Assembly: GCF_000384215.1 (NCBI RefSeq)
Contig: NZ_KB913032.1
Location: 5,633,602-5,697,601, forward strand
Reading direction: 5' to 3'
DNA length: 64,000 bases
Source: Amycolatopsis alba DSM 44262
GTDB taxonomy: Bacteria > Actinomycetota > Actinomycetes > Mycobacteriales > Pseudonocardiaceae
The notes beneath the pieces were generated by a model. That model worked only from the letters and a program-made list of their open reading frames with translations. It was not told where the DNA came from and made no database searches. Position 1 is the first letter of the stretch, and each line of letters starts with the position of its first letter. Shown piece after piece: positions 17,226-24,686 of the stretch. Made by a program: the position numbers and the translations under genes.

Positions 17226-17819
17226 AGGCGGCCGTAGCGCGCGCAGCACCAGCCGGACCACCGACTCGCCGAACTCGGCGGTGAGCGGGCCGGTCCGCAG
17301 CAGCCAGCGGTAGTACACCGCCCCGTAGAACAGATCCACCCCCGTTTCGATGTCGGTGCCGTCGACCGTCCCCGCCGTCGCGGCCCGGCGGAACCGCGCA
17401 CGGGTCGCCTCCAGCCAAGGCCGCATGAGCCGCTCGTCGAGCTCCGCCGACAGCTTCAGATCACCCTGGATCGCGGTCAGCAACGCGCGGTAATAGCCCT
17501 CGTATCCCTTGTCCGCCAACGGGTTCACCGTAGACCGGAGGACCGTGCGCAGATCGGCCTCGAGGTCGCCGGTGTCCGGGAAGGTCAGCTCACCGGCCCC
17601 CTGGACCATGGTCAGGTACGCGTCCAGCACCAGCGCGCCCTTGTCCGGCCACCACCGGTAGATCGTCTGCTTCCCGACCCCCGCCCGCGACGCGATGGCC
17701 TCCACCGCCAGCTTCGGGTAGCCCACCTCCCCGAGCAGTTCGGTCGTCGCGGTCAGGATCGCCTGTCGGGAGCGTTCGTTTCGCCGGGTCGGATCCGGGG
17801 ACTTGACGTTTCCTGCCAT
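17067..17819 (-). CDS. TetR-family transcriptional regulator of the adjacent dehydrogenase
   Basis: A 250-residue repressor-type protein. Residues about 15–62 form the TetR helix-turn-helix (RQAILTATTELLGEVGYPKL, then GVGKQTIYRWWPDKGAL). The ligand domain fits up to about residue 198 (VVRLVLRALRP); after that the frame runs on with no stop for some 52 residues antisense to cobQ, an unusual tail with no family match that I can see. Start ATG 17819, with a TACCAT -10-like box (17826–17831 on this strand) six bases upstream, so probably leaderless. Divergent from the dehydrogenase gene over a clear operator. Confidence 0.85.
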   Translation of the reverse strand: MAGNVKSPDPTRRNERSRQAILTATTELLGEVGYPKLAVEAIASRAGVGKQTIYRWWPDKGALVLDAYLTMVQGAGELTFPDTGDLEADLRTVLRSTVNPLADKGYEGYYRALLTAIQGDLKLSAELDERLMRPWLEATRARFRRAATAGTVDGTDIETGVDLFYGAVYYRWLLRTGPLTAEFGESVVRLVLRALRPPSGTGWDEGQAGPSATLDQVHETHGVDVELDSVGEPFQHALPEHAETRSTVDR

Positions 17820-17835
17820 GCCGGTATGGTAGCAC

Positions 17836-17861
17836 AACGAGACGAGACGGTTCGTCTCGTT
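17836..17861. promoter_or_regulatory. inverted-repeat operator between tetR and the short-chain dehydrogenase gene
   Basis: AACGAGACG, 8 nt, CGTCTCGTT: perfect 9-bp arms in the 61-bp divergent spacer, with an overlapping shorter form GAGACG-gtt-CGTCTC. It abuts the -10-like box of tetR and lies upstream of the dehydrogenase ribosome site (GGAGGAG). Position and symmetry suit autorepression by the TetR protein with control of both genes. Confidence 0.75.
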
Positions 17862-17880
17862 CGATCTGGAGGAGCAGGAA

Positions 17881-18690
17881 ATGCGTACTTGGTTCATCAC
17901 CGGCGTCAGCCGCGGGTTCGGTCGCCTCATCGCCGAGCACGCGCTCAAGGCGGGGGACAATGTCGTGGGCACGGCGCGCCGCCCCGAGTCACTGGATGAT
18001 CTGGTGGCGGCGAGCGAAAGCAGATTGGTCGTACTGCCACTCGACGTCACGGACAGGACTTCGGTCTTCACGACGGTCGAGGAGGCCGCCGAAGTGTTCG
18101 GGCGGATCGACGTCGTCGTCAACAACGCGGGCTTCGGCCTGATGGGCGCGGTCGAAGAGATCGGCGAGGACGACGCGCGGGCCATCATGGAGACGAACTT
18201 CTTCGGCGCACTGTGGGTCACCCAAGCCGTGCTTCCGGTGCTGCGGAAACAGGGGGCGGGCCGGATCCTGCAGATGTCGAGCGTGAGCGGCCTGATGGCC
18301 GTGCCGACCATGGGCCTCTACAACGCGAGCAAGTTCGCGCTCGAAGGCTTCAGTGACGCGCTCGCGCAGGAGGTCGACGGCTTCGGGATCCACGTGACCC
18401 TGGTCGAGCCGCGGATCTACGCCACCGACTTCATGGGCGCCAGTCTCAAGATCTCACCGGCGAACCCCGCTTACGATCCGGTTCGCGCGGCCCTGATGGC
18501 CAAGTACGCCGACGGTGTCCCCGGAGACCCGGTGAAGGTCGCCGAGGCCGTCCTCGACCTGGTGGCCAGTGACGCGCCGCCCCGCCGCCTGTTGCTCGGC
18601 GACGGGGACTTCGACGTCATCATGGAACTGCACCGGGACCGCGTCGCGGAATGGCGCTCGTGGGAGCCGGTCAGCCGGGCTGCGGGCTAG
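17881..18690 (+). CDS. short-chain dehydrogenase/reductase
   Basis: Classical SDR of 269 residues. TGVSRGFG (7–14) is the NAD(P) glycine motif, VVNNAGFG follows, and Y147-NASK151 is the catalytic Tyr/Lys pair, with the serine in MSSVSG. The last 20 bp overlap cbtA head-on. The partner TetR and operator suggest induction by a small molecule, perhaps the substrate; the substrate is not evident. Confidence 0.9.
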   Translation: MRTWFITGVSRGFGRLIAEHALKAGDNVVGTARRPESLDDLVAASESRLVVLPLDVTDRTSVFTTVEEAAEVFGRIDVVVNNAGFGLMGAVEEIGEDDARAIMETNFFGALWVTQAVLPVLRKQGAGRILQMSSVSGLMAVPTMGLYNASKFALEGFSDALAQEVDGFGIHVTLVEPRIYATDFMGASLKISPANPAYDPVRAALMAKYADGVPGDPVKVAEAVLDLVASDAPPRRLLLGDGDFDVIMELHRDRVAEWRSWEPVSRAAG

Positions 18691-19453
18691 CGACTTCCTT
18701 GCGCGCCAACGCCTTCTCGGCCAGAGCCCCGAAGGCCAGGCCGAGCGCGGTCCAGAGCACCACCTGCGTGCCGACCGACGCCAGCCGGAAGGTCCACAGT
18801 GTGGAACCGGGGAACCCGGCAGGGACCTCGTCGATCGACGGCAGCAGCGCCGCCGCCACCCCGATCAGCACGACGTACCCGCCCGCGGCGATCAGCCCGC
18901 CGCGCCACGCGCCGAGCTTGTCGGCCAGCTTCCGGCCGAACGCCGCCGCGAGGAGACCGATCAGCAGCGAGAGCGCGACGAAGCCGAAGTACAGCGAGGT
19001 CCGGCTCCCGATCGTGCCCGCCTGCCCGACGGCAGGGGGATTCGCCGGGTACTTCAGGAACGGCACCAGGAACACGACCACGAAGGCGCCACCGGCGAGG
19101 AGCGCCGCGGTCACCCGCGGCCGCAAGGTGCCGAGCCGTCCGTAGACGAACGCGAACGCGAGCGAGAACAGCCCGCCGACAGCGACGCCGTACAGGCCGA
19201 CGCCGGTCAGCAGGCCGACGGTGCTCTGCACGCCACGCGTGACGAGCTCTTCCTCCGCGGCCTCGGCCTCGGCGGGAGCGTGTTCGTGCGCGTCCGGAGC
19301 CGCACCCGGAGCACTGTGCGAATGCGCGGCGGTGCCTTCGAGACCGATGGAGGTCTCGACCGAAGGCTCACCGAAGAAGTAGGCGAAAAGGGTCGCCAGG
19401 ACACCGGCGACCAGGCCCGCGAGCATGCCGCGGACCAGCAAGGTCCTCATCAT
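18671..19453 (-). CDS. cbtA: CbtA, cobalt transporter membrane subunit
   Basis: Predicted cobalt uptake protein of 260 residues with about five to six membrane helices (near 8–28, 80–102, 110–128, 155–172, 185–205, 225–247). A histidine-rich loop, AAHSHSAPGAAPDAHEHAP, sits between the first helices and is a likely metal-collecting segment. It follows cbtB by 14 bp and the pair is headed by a cobalamin riboswitch, so import should fall when cobalamin is plentiful. Confidence 0.92.
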   Translation of the reverse strand: MMRTLLVRGMLAGLVAGVLATLFAYFFGEPSVETSIGLEGTAAHSHSAPGAAPDAHEHAPAEAEAAEEELVTRGVQSTVGLLTGVGLYGVAVGGLFSLAFAFVYGRLGTLRPRVTAALLAGGAFVVVFLVPFLKYPANPPAVGQAGTIGSRTSLYFGFVALSLLIGLLAAAFGRKLADKLGAWRGGLIAAGGYVVLIGVAAALLPSIDEVPAGFPGSTLWTFRLASVGTQVVLWTALGLAFGALAEKALARKEVASPQPG

Positions 19454-19467
19454 GGGGCGCGTGCCGC

Positions 19468-19674
19468 CTAGTGGCAGGGGAAGGCCAGCAGGTGCCGGCC
19501 GTCGTGGACGAACTCGTGGACGTACGAATTCGCGAACACCGACACCGCACCCTGCTCGGCGCTGACGAAGTACAGCGCGATCAGCGAAAGGAGGATGACG
19601 AGCACCGCCCAGGGCAGGATCTCTCGGACGGGGATCCGGACGGGAACGGGTACTGCGGCTACCGCTTCGGACAT
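19468..19674 (-). CDS. cbtB: CbtB, small cobalt transporter subunit
   Basis: A 68-residue single-span protein: hydrophobic helix near 20–40 and the family-specific C-terminus HDGRHLLAFPCH, whose histidines and cysteine are candidate cobalt ligands. ATG 19674 is preceded by GAGGAGGT, so the longer frame to 19767 is not needed and would run into the riboswitch. Acts with CbtA. Confidence 0.92.
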   Translation of the reverse strand: MSEAVAAVPVPVRIPVREILPWAVLVILLSLIALYFVSAEQGAVSVFANSYVHEFVHDGRHLLAFPCH

Positions 19675-19714
19675 GGCGGTGGGACCTCCTCGGGCTAGCG
19701 CGGCCTCTTCAGGG

Positions 19715-19820
19715 GTGACACGACGGCTCCGGGTCTGGCTTCCCCGAACCGGCTGGTTCGAGGTCACAGTGGCGCGACCGCGCGGAATCTCACCGCGTTC
19801 CGGGTGCCCGTCGTCTGGCC
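19715..19820 (-). promoter_or_regulatory. cobalamin riboswitch controlling cbtB-cbtA
   Basis: On the minus strand the order is: 5' arm ACGACGG (19815–19809), then GGAACGCGGTGAGATTCC, then GGTCGCGCCACTGTGACC, then a hairpin CGAACCAGCCGGTTCG, then the B12-box GGAAGCCAGACCCGGAGCC and the 3' arm CCGTCGT. The conserved GGTGAGA-TCC, GCCACTGTGA and AAGCCAGACC blocks in this order are the signature of the cobalamin aptamer; the short peripheral arms suggest a compact class II-type version. It ends about 40 nt before the cbtB start, next to the Shine-Dalgarno sequence, so control of translation is likely. Confidence 0.88.
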
Positions 19821-19918
19821 GGTCGAGCGTAGGTCGCCACGAAGCGTCCGGTCAATGTGACGGAACCCGATCGGAGCAGGCTCGTTACGACGGAATCGGG
19901 ACCCTCGCCGCCGGCAGG

Positions 19919-19938
19919 CATCCACCGATCGGTGGATG
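19919..19938. promoter_or_regulatory. perfect 20-bp palindrome upstream of a broken ABC/response-regulator operon
   Basis: CATCCACCGATCGGTGGATG reads the same on both strands; a further half site GGATCCACCGG follows at once. It stands 68 bp before the ATG of the truncated ATPase gene. Probably the operator of that former operon, perhaps bound by its own NarL-type regulator, whose gene is now 5'-truncated. Confidence 0.6.
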
Positions 19939-20005
19939 AAGGATCCACCGGGGCTTGGCCGCCCGGTCGATTCGGCGCACCCCCGCCGGGCGGCATGGTC
20001 AGCGT

Positions 20006-20419
20006 ATGGCAATCATCGAGGTAGACGGCCTCGTCAAACGCTACGGCGACCACACCGCGGTGGACGGTGTCGGCTTCACCGTCGAGCGAGGCGAGATCTT
20101 CGGAATCCTGGGGCCCAACGGAGCGGGCAAGACCACGACCGTCGAGTGCGTCGAGGGACTGCGCGTCCCGGACGGCGGGAGCATCCGGGTCTGCGGGATC
20201 GATCCACGGCGCGAAACCGGTGAGCGCCGGCACCTGCTCGGCGCGCAGCTGCAGGAGAGCGAGCTGCCGGACAAGCTCGAAGTCGGCGAGGCGATGCGGC
20301 TGTACAGCTCCTTCTACCGCGAACCGGCGGACTGGCGGGAATTGCTCGGCACCCTCGGCCTGACCGACAAGATCGACACCCGGTTCCGGAGGCTGTCCGG
20401 CGGGCAGAAGCAGCGGTGA
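20006..20419 (+). pseudogene. truncated ABC transporter ATP-binding protein
   Basis: The frame encodes the first 137 residues of a drug-export type ATPase: Walker A GPNGAGKTTT, Q-loop GAQLQES and the signature LSGGQKQR, then stops at once. Walker B, D-loop and H-loop are absent, so it cannot hydrolyse ATP normally. Just after the signature the sequence switches into the middle of a response regulator gene, showing that an internal deletion removed the rest of this gene and everything up to that regulator. Confidence 0.85.
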
Positions 20420-20954
20420 GGCGGGGGACGGCGAGGAGGCCATCACCGCCGGGGTGAGGCTGCGGCCCGACGTGATCCTCATGGATCTGCGGATGCCCCG
20501 CACCGACGGTGTCACGGCCATCAAGGAGCTGGCGAAACGCGGAGTGACTTCGAGGGTTCTCGTGCTCACCACGTACGACACCGACAGCGACATGCTTCCC
20601 GCCATCCAGGCCGGTGCCACCGGCTACCTGTTGAAGGACGCGCCGAGGGACGAACTGTTCCGCGCGGTGGAGGCGGCCGCACAGGGGCAGGCGATGCTTT
20701 CCCCCGCCGTCGCGACCCGGCTGATGGGGCAGATGCGGCAGCCTGCCTCGGGTCCGCTCTCTCAGCGTGAGCTGGAGGTCTTGGAGCTGATCGCCCAGGG
20801 CTCGACGAACCGCGAGGCGGCGAAGCGACTGTTCATCAGCGAAGCGACGGTGAAGACGCACCTGCTGCACGTGTACACGAAACTCGGGGTCAACGACCGG
20901 GCGGCGGCCGTGGCCACCGCGTTCTCCCAGGGGTACCTGACACCGCGCGGCTGA
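20415..20954 (+). pseudogene. 5'-truncated NarL/LuxR-type response regulator
   Basis: The frame is open from GEAGDGEEAI and continues through the phosphorylation site DVILMDLRMP, TYDTDSD, GYLLKDAP and a C-terminal LuxR helix-turn-helix (LSQRELEVLELIAQG, then SEATVKTHLLHVYTKLG). The first 30 or so residues of the receiver, with its acidic pocket and start codon, are missing. A GTG at 20454 could still start a shortened protein with an intact DNA-binding domain. Native neighbours in such operons are ATPase, permease, histidine kinase and regulator; the permease and kinase are gone. Confidence 0.82.
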
Positions 20955-20998
20955 CGGAACCCTGCCGCCCGCGGTAGGGCGCATGCCAAAATCCAGCT

Positions 20999-21904
20999 AT
21001 GACTCCAGCGGTGGCGGCACTCGATGTCGGCGGAACGTCCATCAAGGCGGCCTTGTACGACGCGGACCTGAAGGACCTGGCCAGCCTGCGTGAGCCGACG
21101 GCGCGCGGAGCTGACGGCGAGGCGCTCGCCGACCAGGTCGCGCGGATCGTGGAAACACTGGGCAAGCAGGCGGGCACCGGGACACCCGACGCCGTCGGCG
21201 TGGTCATCCCCGGCATCGTCGACGACGTCGAGCGCGTGGCCCGGTTCTCCGCGAACCTCGACTTCCGGGACGTCCCGTTCGGCGAAATGCTCGACAGCAG
21301 GCTGGGGCTGCCGTTCGCGTTCGGGCACGACGTCCGCGCCGGCGGGCTCGCGGAGTTCCGCGTCGGCGCCGGCAAGGGCTGCACCGACGCCGCCTTCATC
21401 CCGGTCGGCACTGGCATCGCGGCCGCGCTCCAGCTCGACGGCAAGCTGTACGCCGCGGGCGGGCAAGGCGGCGAGATCGGGCATATCGACGTCGGTCACC
21501 GGCTGCCGTGCGGCTGCGGCGCGACAGGATGTCTCGAGGCGATCTCCTCCGCGTCGGCCATCGCCCGCCGCTACAGCGAGCACACCGGACGTCCGGCCGA
21601 AGGCGCCGAGCAGGTGGTCGACGCCGCCCGGCACGGCGACGAGGCCGCGATCTCCGTGGTCAACGACGCGCTCGAAGGCCTCGGCCACGGCATCAAGACC
21701 CTCGTCACCTTGCTCGCGCCGGAGGTCATCGTCCTCGGCGGCGGCCTGTTCACCGCGGGCGACTACGTCCTCGAGCCGGTGCGGGCCTGGCTGAGCGCGA
21801 ACCTGCAGTTCCAGCGGATGCCGGAACTGCGGATCGCGCAGCTCGGCGACGAGGCGGGCAGGCTCGGCGCGGCCCTGCTCGCTCTGGACCGGCTCAAGCC
21901 TTGA
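20999..21904 (+). CDS. ROK-family sugar kinase (glucokinase-like)
   Basis: A 301-residue ASKHA-fold kinase. DVGGTSIKAAL is the ATP phosphate loop, GQGGEIGHIDV supplies the E-x-G-H sugar/zinc motif and CGCGATGCLEA is the ROK cysteine cluster that binds zinc. No N-terminal DNA-binding domain, so an enzyme and not a ROK repressor. ATG 20999. The end overlaps the DeoR gene by 11 bp head-on. Glucose or N-acetyl-hexosamine are likely substrates; not decidable here. Confidence 0.92.
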   Translation: MTPAVAALDVGGTSIKAALYDADLKDLASLREPTARGADGEALADQVARIVETLGKQAGTGTPDAVGVVIPGIVDDVERVARFSANLDFRDVPFGEMLDSRLGLPFAFGHDVRAGGLAEFRVGAGKGCTDAAFIPVGTGIAAALQLDGKLYAAGGQGGEIGHIDVGHRLPCGCGATGCLEAISSASAIARRYSEHTGRPAEGAEQVVDAARHGDEAAISVVNDALEGLGHGIKTLVTLLAPEVIVLGGGLFTAGDYVLEPVRAWLSANLQFQRMPELRIAQLGDEAGRLGAALLALDRLKP

Positions 21905-22679
21905 CCACCCGCACGCCTTCCTCCTCGAAGGCGTGCACCCGCTCGGGATCCGCGCGGCCGTCGGTGACGAGAACGTCGACATCGGCGGTCCCGCAGATCT
22001 TCGCGAAGGCGTGACCGCCGAGTTTCCCGCTGTCGGCGAGCACGACGACCTGACGGGCGCGGGCGGCCATCAGCCGGTTCGTGCTCGCGTCGCCCTCGTG
22101 GTGCGCCTGCGCGCCGTGCACCGGGTCGAACGCGTCCACCCCGAGGAACACCAGATCCAGCGAGATCTGGTCGAGGAACAGATGCGACAGCGGCCCGGAC
22201 AGGTCGAACGACTGCTGTCGCGCGACCCCGCCGGTCACCACGATCTTGATGTTGGGCCGCACCGCGAGCTCGTGGGCGATGTTGAGCGCGTTCGTCACCA
22301 CGGTGAGCAGCGGCCCGCCGCTCGGCTCGCCCATGTCCGGCCGGGTCGCGAGCGCGCGCCCCACTTCGGTGCTCGCGGTGCCGCCGTTGAGGCCGATCAC
22401 CATGCCCGGATCGACCATTCTCGACGCGGCGGCGGAAATCCGTTGCTGCTCGGGCGCGTTGCGCGCCGCCTTGTGCCGCAACGGAAGGTCGTAGGCGACG
22501 TTGCTCGCGACGGCGCCGCCGCGCGTGCGGACCACGAGGTTGCGGCCCGCCAGATGATCGAGGTCCCGCCGGATCGTCGCGGGGGAGACACCGAGTTCGC
22601 CCGCCGAAACCTCGACGTCGACTTTTTCCCGCTCTCCCACCATGTCCAATAAAGCCGTCAGCCGTTCATGCCGGTTCAT
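21894..22679 (-). CDS. DeoR-family transcriptional regulator
   Basis: A 261-residue regulator with an N-terminal DeoR helix-turn-helix (ERLTALLDMV then GVSPATIRRDLDHLA) and a C-terminal sugar-phosphate sensor domain of the DeoRC type (GLNGGTASTEVGRAL, VVTGGVARQQSFDL, LVFLGVDAFD, LADSGKLGGHAFAKI). Such proteins repress sugar-use genes and are released by phosphorylated sugars; the converging ROK kinase gene would make a suitable ligand, but the target is not in view. Confidence 0.92.
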   Translation of the reverse strand: MNRHERLTALLDMVGEREKVDVEVSAGELGVSPATIRRDLDHLAGRNLVVRTRGGAVASNVAYDLPLRHKAARNAPEQQRISAAASRMVDPGMVIGLNGGTASTEVGRALATRPDMGEPSGGPLLTVVTNALNIAHELAVRPNIKIVVTGGVARQQSFDLSGPLSHLFLDQISLDLVFLGVDAFDPVHGAQAHHEGDASTNRLMAARARQVVVLADSGKLGGHAFAKICGTADVDVLVTDGRADPERVHAFEEEGVRVVKA

Positions 22680-22785
22680 CCGAGCTCCCTCCCCGAAGCG
22701 CGATGTCGCTTACCGCACCGGACAAAGTACTACGCGTCGCGATGCGGGCGGAGGGAAGCAGCAGGTTTGGGACGCAGGAGGGAGC

Positions 22786-22818
22786 GGGCGCCGGCCACCC
22801 CCAGTGTGACCGGCGCCC
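22786..22818. terminator. GC-rich hairpin
   Basis: GGGCGCCGG, 15-nt loop, CCGGCGCCC: 9-bp perfect stem in the spacer 22680–22966 between the DyP peroxidase 3' end and the deoR start. No T-tract. The rest of this 287-bp spacer shows only the second inverted repeat at 22898–22949 and a degenerate reading frame with no gene-like features. Confidence 0.5.
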
Positions 22819-22897
22819 TCCCGGTGGCCGGCACGCCCAGGGCCGGCCCGTTTCGCAGGTTATCTCCGACGGCTGGTGGCTGAATATCCGCTTCGCG

Positions 22898-22949
22898 CCG
22901 GTTCCGGTGACGTTTGGCGGATAGCCCGCCATTCGGTCACCGGAACCGG
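22898..22949. terminator. 14-bp inverted repeat just behind the DyP peroxidase gene
   Basis: CCGGTTCCGGTGAC and GTCACCGGAACCGG are exact complements separated by 24 nt, and the spacer itself folds (GGCGG/CCGCC). It begins 17 bp after the peroxidase stop. A rho-independent-like hairpin without T-tract, common in high-GC actinomycetes. Confidence 0.65.
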
Positions 22950-22966
22950 TCGCAGTGCGTGAAAGA

Positions 22967-24379
22967 TCAGCCCCTGCCTGCCAGTCCGCGCAGGAAGGCG
23001 AGTGAGGGCATGAAGAAGTAGTCGCCGCCCTTCAGTGTCACCGCCTGCGGGAACGGATCCGCGGTCACCGTCCGCGTCCCCGCCCAGTCCTTGGTGTAGA
23101 CGGATTCCGGACGCGGGCCCTGGCCGATGACCGGATCGAGGCCCGGCGGCTTCACCCCGACCGGGGGAATCGGGAACCCAGGGTTGTTCGCCCAGGTCTG
23201 CTGGGTGAACTCGAACTGGTTGCCCAGCGCCGCGTTGAACGCCATGAACAACAGGCCGACCCCGCCGCTGGGCCGGGCCGACGGCGGCAGGTCGGCGTTC
23301 GGGTCGTCGGCCCGTTCGCCGTAGGGCACGCCCCGCCGCGCCATCAGGTGCAGGCGTTCCTGCGGGAGTGGTTCCGCCCCGCCGCTGCCGCGTGGATTCG
23401 TCTTCCGGATGTGCGCCTGGAAGGGGCATTTGGCGCCGGAGACGTCACTTCCGTAGTCGAAGTTGTTCGGTACCGGGCTTTCCGCACCCTCTTGCCGCTG
23501 CGCGGTCAGCGGTGTGCCGTCCTCGAACCGGCCGACGACCATCGCCCCCGCGCGTTCCCGGTCTTCGCCGGTGAGCCCCAACTGATCCGCCAGCGCCTCC
23601 TCGGCCTGCTTGAATCGCCGCACATTCTGTTCGAGTTTGCGGAAAACGAGGTAACTGCCGAAATGCACGGTGGGATCCGGGGCCGCGGAATCCGCCACGA
23701 GCACCTGGTTCAAGGGCGCACTCGGATCCCAGACGCTGGTCCCGTCCGTTCCCGTCTTTTCCACGTGGATGTCCTCGACCAGGAAGAGCGACTGGCTCCG
23801 GCCGTCGACGTAACCGAAATGTTCGATCCCCTCGCCGCGCGAATTCACCCGGCCGAGTCCGGTTTCCTCGGCGACGACGGAAATCGTCGACGGAATCAGC
23901 GCGAGAACCGCGTTCCGGCGTGCGGTCATCGGCGCGTCGGCGGCGTCGGCGATGATGACGACGGCGTGGATCTCGTCGTGGTACCCGCTGTCGAAGGTGG
24001 AGCGGGGCGGATCGTTCAGCCTGTCGCGGGTGTCCTGGGTGCGCATGCCGCGACGGAAGGATTCATCTTGCGGTGCAACGACTTTCAGGAACCGGTAACC
24101 GGCAGAGGTCAGCCCGGCGCCGACGTAGGGAGACCCCTTCGCGCCCTCGGTCTTGAAGCGTTCGACCTCGGTCAGGTGGACCTTCGCCGACTTCATCAGC
24201 GGGACGAGCGACGTGAGGAACTTTTTCGCGCTCTTTTCCTCCGAAAAACGGAGGAAGAGTGCGGAGAAATGGTCGCGAGCGTGCGCTTTGAGAATGTTCG
24301 GCTGTAGTTCTTCGAGCATTTTCGCGGCGTCGCCGGTCGCCGTCTTCCATTCCAAGGGCGTGCTCAGATCAATGGGCAT
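22967..24379 (-). CDS. DyP-type heme peroxidase
   Basis: A 470-residue dye-decolorising peroxidase, a length typical of the large C/D-type enzymes. The signature G-x-x-D-G is present in HFGYVDGRSQS, giving the distal aspartate, and CPFQAHIRKTNPRG carries the conserved His/Arg heme region. No signal peptide or Tat motif, so cytoplasmic or carried by a partner. ATG 24379 (MPIDLSTPLEW) follows AAGGAGGGGG; the longer frame from GTG 24442 has no ribosome site. Transcribed alone; the 307-bp region upstream also holds the palindromic repeat behind gltD. Confidence 0.92.
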   Translation of the reverse strand: MPIDLSTPLEWKTATGDAAKMLEELQPNILKAHARDHFSALFLRFSEEKSAKKFLTSLVPLMKSAKVHLTEVERFKTEGAKGSPYVGAGLTSAGYRFLKVVAPQDESFRRGMRTQDTRDRLNDPPRSTFDSGYHDEIHAVVIIADAADAPMTARRNAVLALIPSTISVVAEETGLGRVNSRGEGIEHFGYVDGRSQSLFLVEDIHVEKTGTDGTSVWDPSAPLNQVLVADSAAPDPTVHFGSYLVFRKLEQNVRRFKQAEEALADQLGLTGEDRERAGAMVVGRFEDGTPLTAQRQEGAESPVPNNFDYGSDVSGAKCPFQAHIRKTNPRGSGGAEPLPQERLHLMARRGVPYGERADDPNADLPPSARPSGGVGLLFMAFNAALGNQFEFTQQTWANNPGFPIPPVGVKPPGLDPVIGQGPRPESVYTKDWAGTRTVTADPFPQAVTLKGGDYFFMPSLAFLRGLAGRG

Positions 24380-24620
24380 GAAAAGGAACCCCCTCCTTGG
24401 GAATCCCGTCCGGCGGCCCCGGCAGGTCTTGCCGGTCCCCACCGCCGCACGAGAGCTACTCCTTGATACAACCGATACCGAAAGCCCGTCGGCATCACCC
24501 TCAGGTATGCGCTTTCAGGCATTCTTTCACTCGAAAGGACTAACGAGCGATCACGTAAAGCAAGCAGAGGACTGAATACGTGAAGGGCCGGTACCGGGCC
24601 CGAGTCGGCAGCGGCAACAA

Positions 24621-24675
24621 GTACATGAAGGCCCCCTTCACCGCGTCTAGCGCAACGAAGGGGGCCTTCATGTAC
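24621..24675. repeat. 19-bp perfect inverted repeat, GTACATGAAGGCCCCCTTC family
   Basis: Arms 24621–24639 and 24657–24675 are exact reverse complements around a 17-nt loop containing GCGTCTAGCGC. It begins 12 bp beyond the gltD stop. A second copy with nearly the same arms lies behind vanW at 50783–50833, so this is a repeated element. A transcript would form a very stable hairpin; terminator or 3'-end protecting role is inferred. Confidence 0.85.
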
Positions 24676-24686
24676 TGGAAAGAGCC

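Noticed and set aside
22703..22924. 73-residue plus-strand frame
   Set aside because: Crosses two strong hairpins, has no ribosome site and no domain; spacer sequence.
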